NCBI GenBank assembly: GCA_964036045.1
Contig: OZ038383.1
Span: 13,408,430 to 13,472,429, forward strand
Origin: Eutreptiella sp. 'Long Island Sound 2002'
Lineage: Eukaryota; Euglenozoa; Euglenophyceae; Eutreptiales; Eutreptiaceae
Direction: 5' to 3'
DNA length: 64,000 nucleotides
In this document: in pieces, positions 42,175 through 54,459 of the stretch
Position numbering within the stretch: the first letter of the stretch is position 1
Layout: each line of letters begins with the position of its first letter
The notes under the pieces: generated by a model
Told to the model about the DNA's origin: nothing
Database searches by the model: none
Seen by the model: the letters and a program-made list of their open reading frames with translations, nothing else
Made by a program: the position numbers and the translations under genes

Positions 42175-42795
42175 ATGGTAAAATTGTCTGAATCTCCTTC
42201 CTCTAGGAGCAGCATGAGAGAGATTTCGGGGAAGGGGAGACTAGCGGTCCTAACGACCGTGCATACCAAGGTGTCCGCGGGCCGCTACACCAGCACCTGG
42301 CGCATTTGGGCCAGACTGCTGGGAATCGGTAGGAGCAAAAGGGTGTCCACACAGACCACAGCCGGTACTAGCGCTACTACTGATGCTACTGCCGCTACTA
42401 CTGCTGCTACTGTGGCTACTGCTACCACCCCTACTACCACTATGACTACTACTGTGGCCACCACTACCACTGCCGCTGCTGCTGATGCAGCTGCTACCAT
42501 CACTAAAGCTGCCACCAAAGCCAGCACTAACAAAGCCACCACCGCCAGACCCACCACCACAAAGCATGTACCAATGACCACACACATGTGCCATTCATGC
42601 GCTACTTTTCCTGTGCATAACAATTTGTCATTTCAGCGCTTCAAAGAAGACTCAGTCAGTACTCGTCAGGTATCTTGCGCTTCCGCACCCACCCCATTGC
42701 TAGGCCATCTCCCCACGACTGCTATGGCGAGCCTGATGTGCATGATTCGCGTTGACATGCCGGGGAAATGTGCTTTGGGAAAACAGTTGATCTGA
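42175..42795 (+). CDS. Doubtful ORF over a Thr/Ala-coding trinucleotide repeat
   Basis: A 206-codon frame whose middle (42,358-42,570) is a degenerate ACT/GCT triplet array encoding Thr/Ala runs. The flanks (MVKLSESPSSRSSMREISGK... and the last 60 residues) lack motifs. The repeat also opens long minus-strand frames, so length alone is not evidence of coding. Confidence 0.2.
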   Translation: MVKLSESPSSRSSMREISGKGRLAVLTTVHTKVSAGRYTSTWRIWARLLGIGRSKRVSTQTTAGTSATTDATAATTAATVATATTPTTTMTTTVATTTTAAAADAAATITKAATKASTNKATTARPTTTKHVPMTTHMCHSCATFPVHNNLSFQRFKEDSVSTRQVSCASAPTPLLGHLPTTAMASLMCMIRVDMPGKCALGKQLI

Positions 42796-42799
42796 GGCT

Positions 42800-45755
42800 C
42801 CACTAAAGTTGAAGATCAGGAAACGCAAAAAAAAGGAGTACACAAATAGAAATTAGTTAGTGAGTTTGAGAGGGCAAACGTGAATAACACTGCATAAAAC
42901 AACAAAATGAACAACAGTGTCTGTAGTGTGCAAGGTATTGGGACGTGATGTCTTTGCATTGTGGTATGTCTGTGTCCCCCATTTTCTCCATTTTGTTGTG
43001 AGGCAGGAATTGCCCACCATGCAGCATTTTTTTCCTACTCTTCCATCGAAGGAGGCCACTGAGTAGCGGAGGCAACTATTTGCCATGGCTGATGCTGAGG
43101 GCTCCTGCCGCAGAATTGTTTTGCAGTCTGCGGAATGCTGTGAGTGAGCCCTCTGTGCCCCTCAGGTGGTGCCCTGGTCAATTGCTGTCTTTTGAGTGCT
43201 CCAGTGGCCGTTTGATGCAATTTGCATCTTCCAAATTCAAATCCAAATGCAATGCAATCGTTCATATACATGTGGGATAGAGCATGTGTTTGGGTGTGGG
43301 CAAGGACATGGGGGTGCTTCCGTTGTCTCCAAAAGGCTTGCAAGTGTGAAGGGAGTGTGCAGAAAAGGATTCCTCCAGAAACAGGTTTTTCGCAAACATT
43401 AATCATGAAAAGCATCATAATGTAGTAGCCTTCCATGATAGAATTGGTCTGCAACTTGAACATTTCAGGAAAAAATCACATTCTTTGGGTGAAAACAATA
43501 ATCTTGCAAAAGGTTGATTGCTTTTAAATTCTGCAAAATTTCCGATCTAAAATTATCGGATTTCTCCAGTGACTGACAGGCATGCAACACTCGCTTTGGC
43601 AACTGCACAAGCCCTGTGGTATTGAATGCTTTAGCTTTGTGTTGTTGTCCCCCCAGGATCGATCTGCGCTTGTATTGCAAGTCGCAGTAACACTGTGGAC
43701 AGTTATCTGTGCGAGGAATTCTTGCAGAGGCTCTGTCAGTTTTCACTGTTCGAACGGAGCGTGGATTGCCCCACAGTGGCTGGGCAGTTCTCCCAACACC
43801 GACACTGGGCGTCCCGATCTGTGGAATGTGTTCCCATCTGAGGCTCGAACTTAGGACAACATATCGGAAATATAACCAGGCCCCCTCCCCGTTGTCCAAG
43901 AACAGACCTCGAGCTGAGGCTCCGCCGAACATTGGCAGATTGGACAGATGGCGATGACAGCTGTGGGGCAGGCGCAGCCAGAGCCAAATGCGGACACTGC
44001 AACCTGACCATTTGAGGCCCGTTGTCCAAGATGCGCTGAGGTCTCAAATCCCTTGTGGCTTTGGTGATGACAATACCCCCTTGTCTCAGATATAGGATGT
44101 CCAGGAAGTGGATGGACTGTATGGACCACATTCATCGGCACCTATTTGTTTCGGTCCATAGGCCAGGCTCTTCTGCCACATGCAAGATGCACCCTGTCTA
44201 AGATACATGTGTGCATGAACCTATGGATCCCTAGGAGCAGGGGTGGAGCAGTGAGAGCTGCATTGCACTCATGCGGGGCCACAGATCTGTGGGCAACGTG
44301 AGAACTGAACTTGCCATGCCCGCGGATTTGTCCAGGCCCTCAATCCCCCGAGGTGCACTTTACAAATTGCCCGCGGTGCGTGTCATCACAACTGCACTGA
44401 CAACCCATTGAAACAGGTGAAGAACAATAGGAGAATCCGCCGGCTACACCATTTATGTATTGCACTATTGAGCATTTTTCACTTTTGGGTTCGAAAGCTG
44501 GGGGCTGGGCTTTTGGACAATATCATGGAATACCAGTTTCTTTGTGATCTTTTGCTTTGTGCTGATCTGCACCGCATCTGTGCACGGTCCAGTACTTGCA
44601 TCTGGTTCGCATAGCGGCGCTTGCAGCGCACCCCACAGGCCACCATCTTGTTTCCTTGTCATCTTCGTCCCTGTTGACGGTGCCATTGCTTTCGCAGGTT
44701 CTCCAATGTCACCAACGTCATCGCGGAGCGGCTCCCTTTTGGTGGTGTGTGATGCTCTTTCGCAACTCTCTGCTCTGAGCCCCTCTCACCACACACCTGA
44801 GGCCAATCCAGGATTGCCATCGCTGGTTTCAGGGTGACCTCAGCGGCCTTCCTCACCCATTCTACCCCTGTTCGGGGACACAGCGTGAATGGAACAGATA
44901 AGGCATCTGCTGTTTATCATCCCCCATCCCTCGCTCGGCCTGCTGGGGTTGGTTCTCTGATTCTCTGATCTGAGCCCACTATTATTCCCGGTTTTGGATT
45001 TCAGCACAGGCCACGCCCGTCTACCTGCGTGCACTGCTGAGGCTCCACATAGGCATACTCCACTTGCTGAAACCTACTGCCGACCCCAATACAGCTGTCG
45101 TGCCATTGGTATTTGGCATTTACTTCCGTTCCTGTCATTGTAGGCCTCCAGCCGGCCCCACCACTCCCCTCCCCAACCGCCACTCCCCCTCTTCTCGCTC
45201 CTTTTCTTTGGGCATCTCTGGCCGCCTCTCCCAACGCACTCCAGACTGTGAACCCGCTCGTACGCTGGTGTGGCATGACGAATGGATGGCTGGTACAGCA
45301 CATGCTCCATCGGCGTGGACCGGGACTGAAGTTGATTTACAATTGGTTTCTTTTCGATATAATCATGACATGAAATTGCCTCCTGCATTTCGTGCAGCGG
45401 ATGCACACACCACCGCACACAGACCTCTTGCAGCTGCCGATTGATCCATGGGACTGGCGCGCCTCTTGTACCTTCCGATGTCACAGCCGCAGGCGCAGCT
45501 CAGTCTCCTCCGTTCAGTATCCTGCACTTCGTTCAAGGACTACACGCACCCGCCTCCAGCCCCTGCCCCCCTCTGGCCCCTCAGCCCCTCAACCCTCAGC
45601 CCCCCTGTTCTGCCATGGGAGTGTCCCGTTGCATTTGGCACGCAAGCCTCAGCGGCCACACCGTCGTATACCCGTCATGCCACTGCCCCCACACTCCACA
45701 AGTGACGATTCGATTCATGGAAGTGGAATGAGGCTTCGGCTCTCATTTGTCTCAG
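42800..45755. other. No secure gene
   Basis: Anonymous frames on both strands. On the minus strand 43,736-44,131 includes IHFLDILYLRQGGIVITKAT, faintly like a Penelope-type RT segment, but the rest does not support that. Pro/Ser-rich frames at 45,440-45,750 may be exons of the gene that follows. Confidence 0.4.
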
Positions 45756-46661
45756 GCCACCGATGAAAGGCGTGGCAGTGGTCTGCAGAGATTCTTTAAG
45801 GCGACCGGTGACTTCATCCGCCGCAGATCATCCGCAGAGCCCCCAAAGAGCCCTCAAAGAGAGGAGTCCATCCGGAGTTGGACCGTGGTGACGGCCCAGG
45901 TATCTGTTCCCAAGCCCGGGGCTGGTGAAACACTAAGGGGGCACCCATCCAGAGGCACGGAGCCCGACCGGCTAAAACATCGGGTAGAATGTCCATTGGC
46001 AGGGGGAAGGGGAATTGAGGGCCGGAGTTTTCCGCAATTTTCCGCATTTTTTTCGCAATTGCTTCTGGGTTGTCCATCCTGTGTGCGTGTTGGTGCCCTT
46101 TGCTGTCACCATTTCTGGCGAGAACAAGGATTATTTATTTGGCACCGACACACGCATACACACACGGACACACACTCTGCTGACGCATGCACGACCTGCA
46201 AGAGACTTCGGCGCACAGCTGAAGCATGCTGTGCGCTGGGACATCACGCTGATGACCACATAGCACGCAGACCGCAACTGCAACTGTGCCCACTGCATGG
46301 CCTGCCACCGTGCCCGAGGTGCACACTCAAGCAAAGGGGAGTGCGCCACTGCTGTCAGCGGGGACACCATAAAGTGTGCACCCCAGTGCCTGCGCGCCGG
46401 AAGCGCCCACTTGCTGCACATGCACAACTGCCCCACAAACGACCACGCCTGCAAGGGCCTGCACGTATCTCTACGGGTCTGCTGAGGTCCCCACACCAAC
46501 CCCCCACCCCTCCAGCCCCCAAACGCAGGAGGCCGAAAACACCCCCCCCTCCGTCCCCACCAGCCCCAGTTCCACGGGGGCTGGAGGAGACCGTGGCCGA
46601 GGATGTCGCCCGCCCGCTTTTCGTGACGAGGCACGGGAGAGCGAACACTCTGGATACCTAG
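45756..46661 (+). CDS. Candidate two-exon gene with a Cys/His motif
   Basis: Exon 45,756-45,899 has clean boundaries (TTTGTCTCAG/GCC and CCAG/GTATCT), is 48 codons long in phase 0, and encodes a basic, Ser-rich helix (SGLQRFFKATGDFIRRRSSA). A second region in the same frame, about 46,270-46,661, encodes LPPCPRCTLKQRGVRHCCQR, a basic stretch (RRKRPLAAHAQLPHKRPRLQ), a Pro-rich linker and an acidic end with a stop at 46,659. The CPRC...HCCQR motif recurs near 62,377. The splice join between the two parts is not resolved. Function unknown. Confidence 0.4.
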   Translation, partial: ATDERRGSGLQRFFKATGDFIRRRSSAEPPKSPQREESIRSWTVVTAQVSVPKPGAGETLRGHPSRGTEPDRLKHRVECPLAGGRGIEGRSFPQFSAFFSQLLLGCPSCVRVGALCCHHFWREQGLFIWHRHTHTHTDTHSADACTTCKRLRRTAEACCALGHHADDHIARRPQLQLCPLHGLPPCPRCTLKQRGVRHCCQRGHHKVCTPVPARRKRPLAAHAQLPHKRPRLQGPARISTGLLRSPHQPPTPPAPKRRRPKTPPPPSPPAPVPRGLEETVAEDVARPLFVTRHGRANTLDT

Positions 46662-46789
46662 CCAGCAAAATACAGAGGTTCTGATTCCGCAGAAGGGAGG
46701 GAAACAACGTCACAAAGAGGCCTCAGCAGACCTGAGCCAAATGAGGCGTCCAGCCCAACGCTGCACAAGGATCCACCTCTAAAAGTACA

Positions 46790-46842
46790 GATCACACACG
46801 GACACACACACGCACACACACATATACACACGCACGCACGCC
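46790..46842 (+). repeat. (CA)n/(ACGC)n microsatellite
   Basis: Interrupted CACACA and CACGCACG runs. Confidence 0.8.
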
Positions 46843-47588
46843 ATGTGGCCTGCACTTTTCACCGATTTTTCAGGGTGTGGCTTGTGCTCTGCGCTCGGAT
46901 AGGCACCAAGACACACCCACCTGGAGGGCCTTCCACCACCTCTGCCTCCCCGCCGAAAGATTTGGATTTTATCTATGTTTGCCAGTGGAAGAAACTGGCA
47001 GTGGGGAAACACTTGCACCACATTTTTCCCTCCATCCCATCCACCTGCCCCATCGATGGGGCAGTGGAGGATATGTATCACAAAGTCAAGGCGTGCCCTT
47101 GGTTAGTTACCCCTGCTCGTATTTTGCAATGCACATTTCGTGATGTTGTAGCTGCTACAAGGCGGGTCCCGATGACCCACCTCTGCAGTGATTTCCTTGA
47201 ACTTTCTCTCATTAGGGCCCCTGGGCTCGTGCTTTGGAAGACTTGCAAAGTCTTGTGGAACCGCCGGTGCTGTGTGGCCTTTCGGTGAGAGGCGCCGGAC
47301 AGGCATGCATTCTAAACTGGCACAGTGGCTCGAAACGCCAGCGCTGTCTCTCGCGCATGAGGCGGTGCACCTGTATATGCAGGGCATCTAGCGGTGGCTG
47401 GTGGACAGGGACATCCCGGTTCGCCCGGGGCCGGCAGTAGACTCTTTGAAACGGCCAAGTCCGGGAGGGGGGGGGGGTCCCTTGACCCCTACCTCGTCCG
47501 TCCTTTTCGCTGGGACAAAGCGGGGCGCAAACGTGCAAGGGTGGCGGAGGCAGATGGGCCGGAAGTGGGTCCATCACAGCATCTACCT

Positions 47589-48055
47589 CATGTGTATACC
47601 GATGGCTCCTTCGCCAAGGAGGGCCCGGGTATGGGATTCGCAGGGTATGGGGTATGGTTTGGTCCGTTGGACCCGCGAAATTGGGCCCTCCCTCTGGAGG
47701 GCTAGGTGCAGACAAACAATCGGGCGGAATTGACTGCCTGCATTGCCGCCCTAAAGGCGGTACCGTTGACACGGGTAAATATGTCTATGACAGGGCCACC
47801 CGATATCTGAATTGTTGGTTTTTACTGGGGCAACATGCAACCAATCGTGATCTGTGGGAGACATTTCGGGACTCACTCGCGGCCCGCTCAGCCTCTACCA
47901 GCTTTAAGCACGTGTATGGCCATGTGGGCTTACTAGGAAATGAAAGAGCGGACCGCCTGGCTAATCAAGGACGACTGCGGCACCCGGGCCGCCTGCAGTT
48001 TCTCCGTAAGAGGCGTGAGAGACACGGGTTGGCGCCTGCCGTGTTGGCAGCCTAA
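47589..48055 (+). pseudogene. RNase HI pseudogene
   Basis: VYTDGSFAKEG (Asp at 47,601), FAGYGVWFG, then QTNNRAELTACIAALKAV (Glu at 47,727), KYVYDRATRYL (Asp at 47,789) and HVYGHVGLLGNERADRLA carry all four acidic residues and the flexible-loop His of RNase HI, in order. A TAG at 47,703 falls between the first and second motifs, and a frame change near 47,775 separates the second from the third, so the copy cannot encode the full enzyme as it stands. RNase HI removes RNA from RNA-DNA hybrids; such domains also occur in LINE retroelements, and no RT is recognisable upstream. A basic segment (LRHPGRLQFLRKRRERHG) ends the reading. Confidence 0.75.
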
Positions 48056-50143
48056 GTGGTTGTGTGCCTCACCCCTTCTGTTTGTTTGTTTGTTATTGTC
48101 ACATTCCTCGTCTTCGTTGGTTGGATGGCAGGCCCTGCTTGGGGCTGCAGGGGGGGAGTATGACGAGCTCCATGCCCCCCCTCTTGCGCTTAGATCTCTT
48201 GAGTTAGTCCTTTTTTCTGTACCAGCTCTTTTCTGTTCAAGCACTGTGGGCGAACTCCCAGCCCCCAGGACCCCCTCTTCTCCCGCAGGGATGCAAGGGA
48301 TGCATGGGATGGGATGCGGGGAGCGGTAGGGCACACACGCATGCAATGTGTGTCTTGGTTGGTGGCGAGGTGTACATACAATAGCGAGATTGCCCTTGGG
48401 GCGGCCCGTTTGCAAGGCATGGAACTTAGGACATATGGTTCGCAGCGGCAGTAGGATGTAGGCATGTTGAACCTCGCAGCTTGAGCATGACTGGAATTGA
48501 TACCTTGCACACGCACGCACGCACGCACGCACGCAGTGTCGAACAGTGCGTCGTCCTTGGAGTCTAGTCGAGACAGAGGATCAGAGTGCTGAGTAGGAAG
48601 GGAACGGTGAATGGGCCGATGGAGCTGCCGGTCGTGGTAACAGGTTGGGAGCAAGAGTGGGTGACAAGCACCGCAGTCACGTCCGCTCCAGTGCAGGAAT
48701 GATGGTGGAACGAGCAGAAGCCAGAGGGAGGCAGATGTACCTGACAGTGGTTCATGAGGTTTTCGGGGCTGGGCAAACTACAGCGATGTGCACATGCCAG
48801 TACTGAACAGTGGCGTGTGTATTGTGTTGTTTCGTTGTGTTTGTGGATCAATAAGCCTCTCTTGACGGGTTAAACCTGGCGGCTTGAGACGGGGACTGGT
48901 TGAATCTGTTGGGACATTTGCAGGTTTTTCGACCCACGTCATTGCCAATTGATACCACAAAAACACCTCACAAAAACACAAAAACAAGAGCTCGTGAGAT
49001 CAACGGCAGGCATGAGCGACTCGTACCCCCCCCCTTTCTGACTGACCGTGAAGCCTGTCAGCACTGGCAGGGGAGTGGGCACCACGGGGCACATTGCTGC
49101 GATTGTGAGCAGTGTGACACACAGTCCACTCTCCATCACAAAACTGCAGCCTCCCCCCCCGGCCACACACACAAACACTGATCAAGGCGGATTCCAGCCC
49201 AGGCTGCACTTGGAAACATGAGGCCGAACGAAACCAGTGGCAACTGTGAGCAGCGCTGCAGAAGATCCACTCTCACCAACACAACCCTGCACAAGCCCCC
49301 CACCCTCCGCTCGACAGTGCCTTCCTCACATACCAATTCGCATTGTGCCTCCTTCCCACTCCTGCTTTAAAATTATGTGCTTGCAATCTGTCTCACTCAG
49401 TCTCCATGATGGCGTGCTTTATGTAGCCATTTAAGTCCTCTCTGCTTTGGCAACCCCGGTGTGGCAAGGGTTGTGTGTAGCCATTTGAGTCCTCCTCGCT
49501 TTGGAGTGGCTGATATGGCCAGGGTGCCGCTGCCATTTGAGCTCAGTGAAGCATAATTTGCCAACAGAAACCACTCTGATTGTTGCATTGCAAGGCTTCT
49601 AATGTCGCTGCAGCTTCTGCATTGCGATTCGGCTTGTGTGCATGTACGAGGTATTCGTTCTTTGCTCATTGTATTCTACTTCAGGTATGAGCCATAGCAC
49701 CCTAGTCATTTTCTTGGCCATAGTCTGCCTTCCAGCGGTGTGCTAATGGTGGTGTAAATTGTATTGTGCTGCTCACAATGGTATTCGTCTCATGAAGTCA
49801 TCGGTCTGCTTTTATTGCACAATTGTCGGGGTTATGAGTGCTCTTCTTAGGCCAGTCCTTCTTAGGCCACGCAATCTGCCCAGCCTGAAATGGGTTTGAA
49901 AACATTGCACCTGGCACCCATTGCCGTCTCTTGGTCAAAAGCACTCAATACCGGTATTGTCATGTGCTATTGTTGTATCAATGATGACGAAGCTCAAGTT
50001 GCTATGAGCACACAGGATTACTGTTGTGTGATGGTTCCAAAGGGTAGGAACTCCTCCATGCCCCAATGCAGCCACTCTCCGCTATGTCTGCCTGCCCCGA
50101 TTCGTCTTTGTTGCCTTCATGTTCCTTCTTGTTGTGCCTGCAG
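48056..50143. other. No gene recognised
   Basis: Only anonymous frames; an (ACGC)n microsatellite lies at 48,507-48,534. Confidence 0.5.
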
Positions 50144-50275
50144 CGAAAGCAACAGACGTCCCTGCTGAGGCAGGAGGAGGTGCAGAGGGTACTGGCTGAG
50201 GCGGGCAGCGTGCGAGTCGAGTTGGCGGCGAAGCAGGCTATTTTGGCTTCCAGCGTCAGTGCCAATCAAGATGAG
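50144..50275 (+). CDS. Candidate internal exon, coiled-coil
   Basis: Between the acceptor TGTGCCTGCAG and a possible donor GAG/GTTCTC lie 44 codons in phase 0 encoding RKQQTSLLRQEEVQRVLAEA, GSVRVELAAKQAILASSVSA and NQDE, a strong heptad-like helix. The donor is weak. Flanking exons are not identified. Confidence 0.4.
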
Positions 50276-51772
50276 GTTCTCTTTTGTACCGGACAGACCT
50301 GGACATGCGGATGTCAGTCGTGTTGGCAGATTTCTGTTTGATTGATTGGATTGTCGGGCCGGGGGAGAAGCAGTCGTTGCACCACCATTCCTTGGGTTTT
50401 CATTGCTGTTCTTCTCGTTCTGAGATGGATATGCATTTTCATTGACACATATTGCCTGAATTATGCTGTACAACGCAACAATTGCTCAACTATCAGACAA
50501 CAGCTGCGGCTGCAGCTGACAGCCAAGCCCTGTAGCCAGGCGGGCAGGCAGTTCCCCGGCCAATGTGCTCGCAACAGCTTTTCCCAGCAGAGTGGGACCG
50601 CCTTCTGCAGCCCTCGCAGTTGGCACGCCCGTTAGCATGGCCGTTCCAAAGGCCACAGGGTCACTTGGCCGCCCCTTGGTTGCGATGTCTGTAGCAGTGT
50701 CGCTATGGTCAAACTTTCCTTACTGCTGACATTCATAGTCCGGGTCGATGGGTATTCCTAGGGCGAGGGGGGACATGGTCTCAACCATCAGTGTCCCTCA
50801 CCAATTTCGGCCGAGGGGGCCATGTGTCCCGCATGTGGGTGCTCCAACAAAGACATGGACACACTGAGTACCGTATGCAAGGACAACATTGAGGTGTGCT
50901 TATGCACTATTCATCGTTCTACACTGTGCTACAATGTGACCTGTTACAACATGGGGATGACGGGTCACCTGATCGCATGCCATAGCGGTTTCATGACAAT
51001 TGTTGTCAAACAACGAATTTGTAAACGTTTCTTCTATTTTTGCTCCAATCCAGACGTCCAGATGCCCAACAGCTCACGTTGGGCACAGAGGTTGCGTCCG
51101 CCAACTGCGAAATTGCTGGCTACTCCCCTTGGGTACAGATTCAAATTGCCACAGTCCGAGCCATATTAGGACCTGCATCAGCACAGGGGAGACGTGCTTT
51201 TTAATGGTTTTCAATAGTTCACCGACATATTCAGAAAAAAATATTCCTCTGGCATGGTGTCACGCAAGTGCTTCCCTGACAGCTGAAAAAATTTTTCTGC
51301 ACCCTTTCTATTTTTTTGTCATGTAACATTTCCCCCCCATGGGACTTTAAATGCAAAAAATGTGCAGCAGGGAGATCCAACACGCGTAATATGTGAAGCA
51401 CGGTGGTCTGAAATACTTAAAATGAGACATGGGCATGCAGAGTTGTTGCAATGGAGGGGGAAAATTTAGGAAACAATGATCAGAAATGATTGTTTTTGCG
51501 TGTGCTTTTCGCTTGGCTTGGCTTGAGCGTAGGAAGAAATCAATTGCGAGTGGTTGCAGAATTGCATACGCCGATTCGTCAGGGTAGGCAGCCAATGAGC
51601 TTGATGGAAGCCCAAACCCAAAACCTCTCATTCCACAGCCTGCACCCATGCCATCATCCACGGTCAACCAGGTAGGCAGGTCGGCAGCCTGCCAGCGAAC
51701 CACAACGGCAGGTCAGCCAGCATGCAGCCAAACAACCAGGTAGGCAGGCAACGTGCATTGTGGCAATGCGCC

Positions 51773-51808
<36 letters not shown>

Positions 51809-51809
51809 C

Positions 51810-51846
<37 letters not shown>

Positions 51847-53405
51847 CACGCGTGCGGATTTATTCACCGTCTGTTGGACCGGCTTGGAGCATAAAGATCG
51901 TTCATATGGTGGCACATGGAGGTTGAGAATGTCCTCACACACGTCTCAAAGGGGGGAGCAATGAGGAGGTGTAATTCTACTGCATGGCCTCATACCTCCG
52001 AAAGCCAATGGGGCTGGGAAAAGTCCATCACCCATCCGGAATTAGTGCCATGCATGAGGGCCCACAACACTAATAAGCACACCATCTACAAGGTTGCCAG
52101 TCCTAGGCTTGGGCAAGTGCGGCGGTGATTGGGGAAATTTCCACCTTAGAGAAGACCGGACATTGCCTCTCTAGGCGGGTTTTGGCATAATATCCAAATC
52201 ATTCTTATACGGTGTGAGGAAATATTCGATATTGGTAGTGGTACACATGGTGGTGGCCTATACCATTTTCACCCAAAATGGTGAGATGATGGTGCCTTTT
52301 GCCTTCCAATAGTTGTGAGCAAAGCTTGCCGGACAGCCACACAAACCCTTGCTTGGCGGGTAATCCTCTTGCCCTTTTCATCCGATGTGTCATTTTCTGA
52401 TAAACAACAAAATGTGTGCGCTCAGAGCTTTGGCTGGTGTTGATGGTGGAAGGCACTAGGGTCCGAGGTGCCCATTATGTGTAGTGTACAATGCATACGA
52501 ACTTGCATTCCTCCTAAGTGGAGCCATTTACCATGCCTGCAATGTGTGAAGAGCTAGGCAGGTTGGTTGGGCAAGAAGTGCGCCAAATCTGCATTTGGTT
52601 CAGTTTGCAACGGGAGGTGAAGCATGCTCAAGCTTTGATAGTTGGCCAGAGATGACGAATAGGATGGTGGAGAACACAGCGCAAAGATATGCTGTGGTGC
52701 AACGGAGAGTGCGTGTGTTGGGCTAGGAAACGGGATGGAGGGAAGAGGGGGGGGGGAAGAAAAAAGAGAAATAAAAGGGGGGAACGAGAACCCAAAAGAA
52801 AGGACACACACCACACCAAAAGAGGCCCCGGGTGCAAGGAACACAGTATGGAGGGGTGAAAGGAAAAGGAAAAAAAGGAGAAGCCCATGGAAGTATGGAC
52901 CCACCCCATGTATACAACACATCACAAAGGGCAAAGGGCCCTGGAAGCCAGGAAGGTAGCGCGGAGCGGAGGGAAAAAAACGAAAGTGCATGGCACAAGG
53001 CACCCACACGAGTGCCACATCATTTCTTTTCCCCGCCTTTTCGGCTTCCAGGGCAGGTTTACTGCTTTTTTGAGCCTTCATCCTCCCACCTTGGACCGTT
53101 GATGGGCATAGCAATTCTGGCTGCTCCTCCCCTCACTTTAGGAGAGTTGGAGACCCCATGCCTTCTTACTACCCTACGACCCTCCATGGCATCCCTGTGT
53201 AGGTGCCACAGTGTCACCTTCCAGCTAGTCACCGCGTCCTGTGTCCCTCTTTGGGCTACCTTGGCACCGGTGCATGTGCCTTAGTGATGGCTTTGTCTTC
53301 TTTGGTACTAGAGCAGCTAAGCATATGTCTTGCTTTGTTTGGTGGGTGTTCCCGTGGTCTCCGCGTCGTTTTGGCGTGCACGTCACCTTCCCACACAGAC
53401 CGCCA
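50276..53405. other. No secure gene
   Basis: A Cys-rich frame at 50,822-51,169 (MCPACGCSNKDMD...) has no recognisable spacing. A long (GT)n microsatellite lies at 51,775-51,856. The purine-rich plus strand at 52,735-52,990 creates long minus-strand Leu/Phe/Pro frames that look spurious. Confidence 0.45.
51775..51856 (+). repeat. (GT)n microsatellite
   Basis: About 30 GT units interrupted once by GGGCGTA, ending in CGCGCGCACGCG, which is able to form Z-DNA. Confidence 0.95.
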
Positions 53406-53697
53406 AACCCAGCATCGCACCAAGAAGCCAAGAAGGGAAAGCCCGTAGGGGCTGGCAAAACATGGGAGATGTGGACGCGGCGGAGCGAGGGCAAAACACG
53501 TGCCAAGCTAGGGCACAAGGACAAGTGCCAACGGAGCTCCAAGTTCGGGCGATGGGTGCCTAAGCCATGTGCCCTCCACAACCGGCGCTGCAGTGGATAG
53601 GCGCCAGGATAGTCATTTCGTATGTCGCGAGATACACCGAGGCTCGGGAGCGACAACCGACCAGCAGTCGCTCAAAGCAATGGGAAGTGTCGGCAGG
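53406..53697 (+). CDS. Possible basic coding fragment interrupted by a retroposed insertion
   Basis: One frame reads EAKKGKPVGAGKTWEMWTRR, SEGKTRAKLGHKDKCQRSSK and FGRWVPKPCALHNRRCSG to a TAG at 53,598; a second frame continues RIVISYVARYTEARERQPTS up to the insertion at 53,698. The composition is protein-like and basic but no family is recognised. Further protein-like sequence resumes at 54,245 beyond the insertion. Confidence 0.3.
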
Positions 53698-54236
53698 CAA
53701 CAGTGTTCTCAGAAAACGGCACTATGAGAGTATGTGGTATAGGAGGGTGGGCAAGTGGTTACATTATATGGAAAAGACATACCGGGACTGGCTTCATGAG
53801 GTGGAACTATCATATCATATCCTGGGTCTACGGCACACACTTATCCTAAAGGGCCTGCAACGGCGCACGGAAGCACCACACAACACAGCCCCCTCCCCGC
53901 CACAAGCCAAAAGGATGTGTACCACGAGGAAAATAACAGGGCGAACCAGAGCATCCCCAGACGCACCCATGCACATGCCCGACGCAAACAAAACTTGTTA
54001 TAGGTAAGAGGATGAAGGCCAAGCAGAGTCGTGGCAACCCCAAGTCGCACTGTAGGTATACTCAAGGTAGGAATATAAGTAGCTACTTCTTTGTCAACCT
54101 CGACCCCTGTCCTGGACAGGGAAGAAGCTATAGTATGTTCTGAGAGTGTACTTAGACCCCGAGATTGACTCGTAGTGTTGCAGAACTATTGCAGCTTCAT
54201 AAAAAAAAAAACCAAGCAATGGGAAGTGTCGGCAGG
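53675..54236 (+). mobile_element. Retroposed insertion with 23-bp target duplication and poly(A)
   Basis: The 23 bp AAGCAATGGGAAG...CGGCAGG at 53,675-53,697 recur exactly at 54,214-54,236. The 516 bp between them end in an 11-A run plus CC immediately before the second copy, the signature of target-primed retroposition. The insert holds an open frame (NSVLRKRHYESMWYRRVGKW ...) continuing that of the flank. It could be a SINE, a truncated LINE 3' end or a processed pseudogene; no Pol III boxes seen. Confidence 0.65.
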
Positions 54237-54244
54237 TTTCCCCA

Positions 54245-54451
54245 GTAGGACGCCCACAGGGCAAAGGGGGAAGGAGCTAAACGGCACCTGAAGCGGCAGA
54301 TCCCCGGTACCCTAGTGATTAAGGCCCTGTCCAAGGTGGATGTCGCTTTGTTGGGCATGGAGCCGACCAACCGCAGCCTATATGGCCCTGCCCCAGGCTA
54401 CACCTACCTACCTACCTTGGATAGTTGCATGTCCAACTGTCCAATATTGTA
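54245..54451 (+). pseudogene. Protein-like remnant downstream of the insertion
   Basis: A frame reading AKGEGAKRHLKRQIPGTLVI, KALSKVDVALLGMEPTNRSL, YGPAPGYTYLPTLDSC ends at a TAA at 54,449. It looks like the end of a folded protein, perhaps the one interrupted upstream, but I cannot assign a family. Confidence 0.3.
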
Positions 54452-54459
54452 ATCCCAAG

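Noticed and set aside
42175-42795. Thr/Ala-rich protein gene
   Set aside because: The length comes from a stop-free triplet array that is open in several frames on both strands; flanks lack support.
43736-44131. Possible Penelope-type RT fragment on the minus strand (IHFLDILYLRQGG)
   Set aside because: Only one short segment resembles the family; no other RT motif follows.
52554-53114. Minus-strand ORF of 186 codons rich in Leu, Phe and Pro (looks like membrane segments)
   Set aside because: It is the complement of a purine-rich low-complexity stretch and has no conserved motif.
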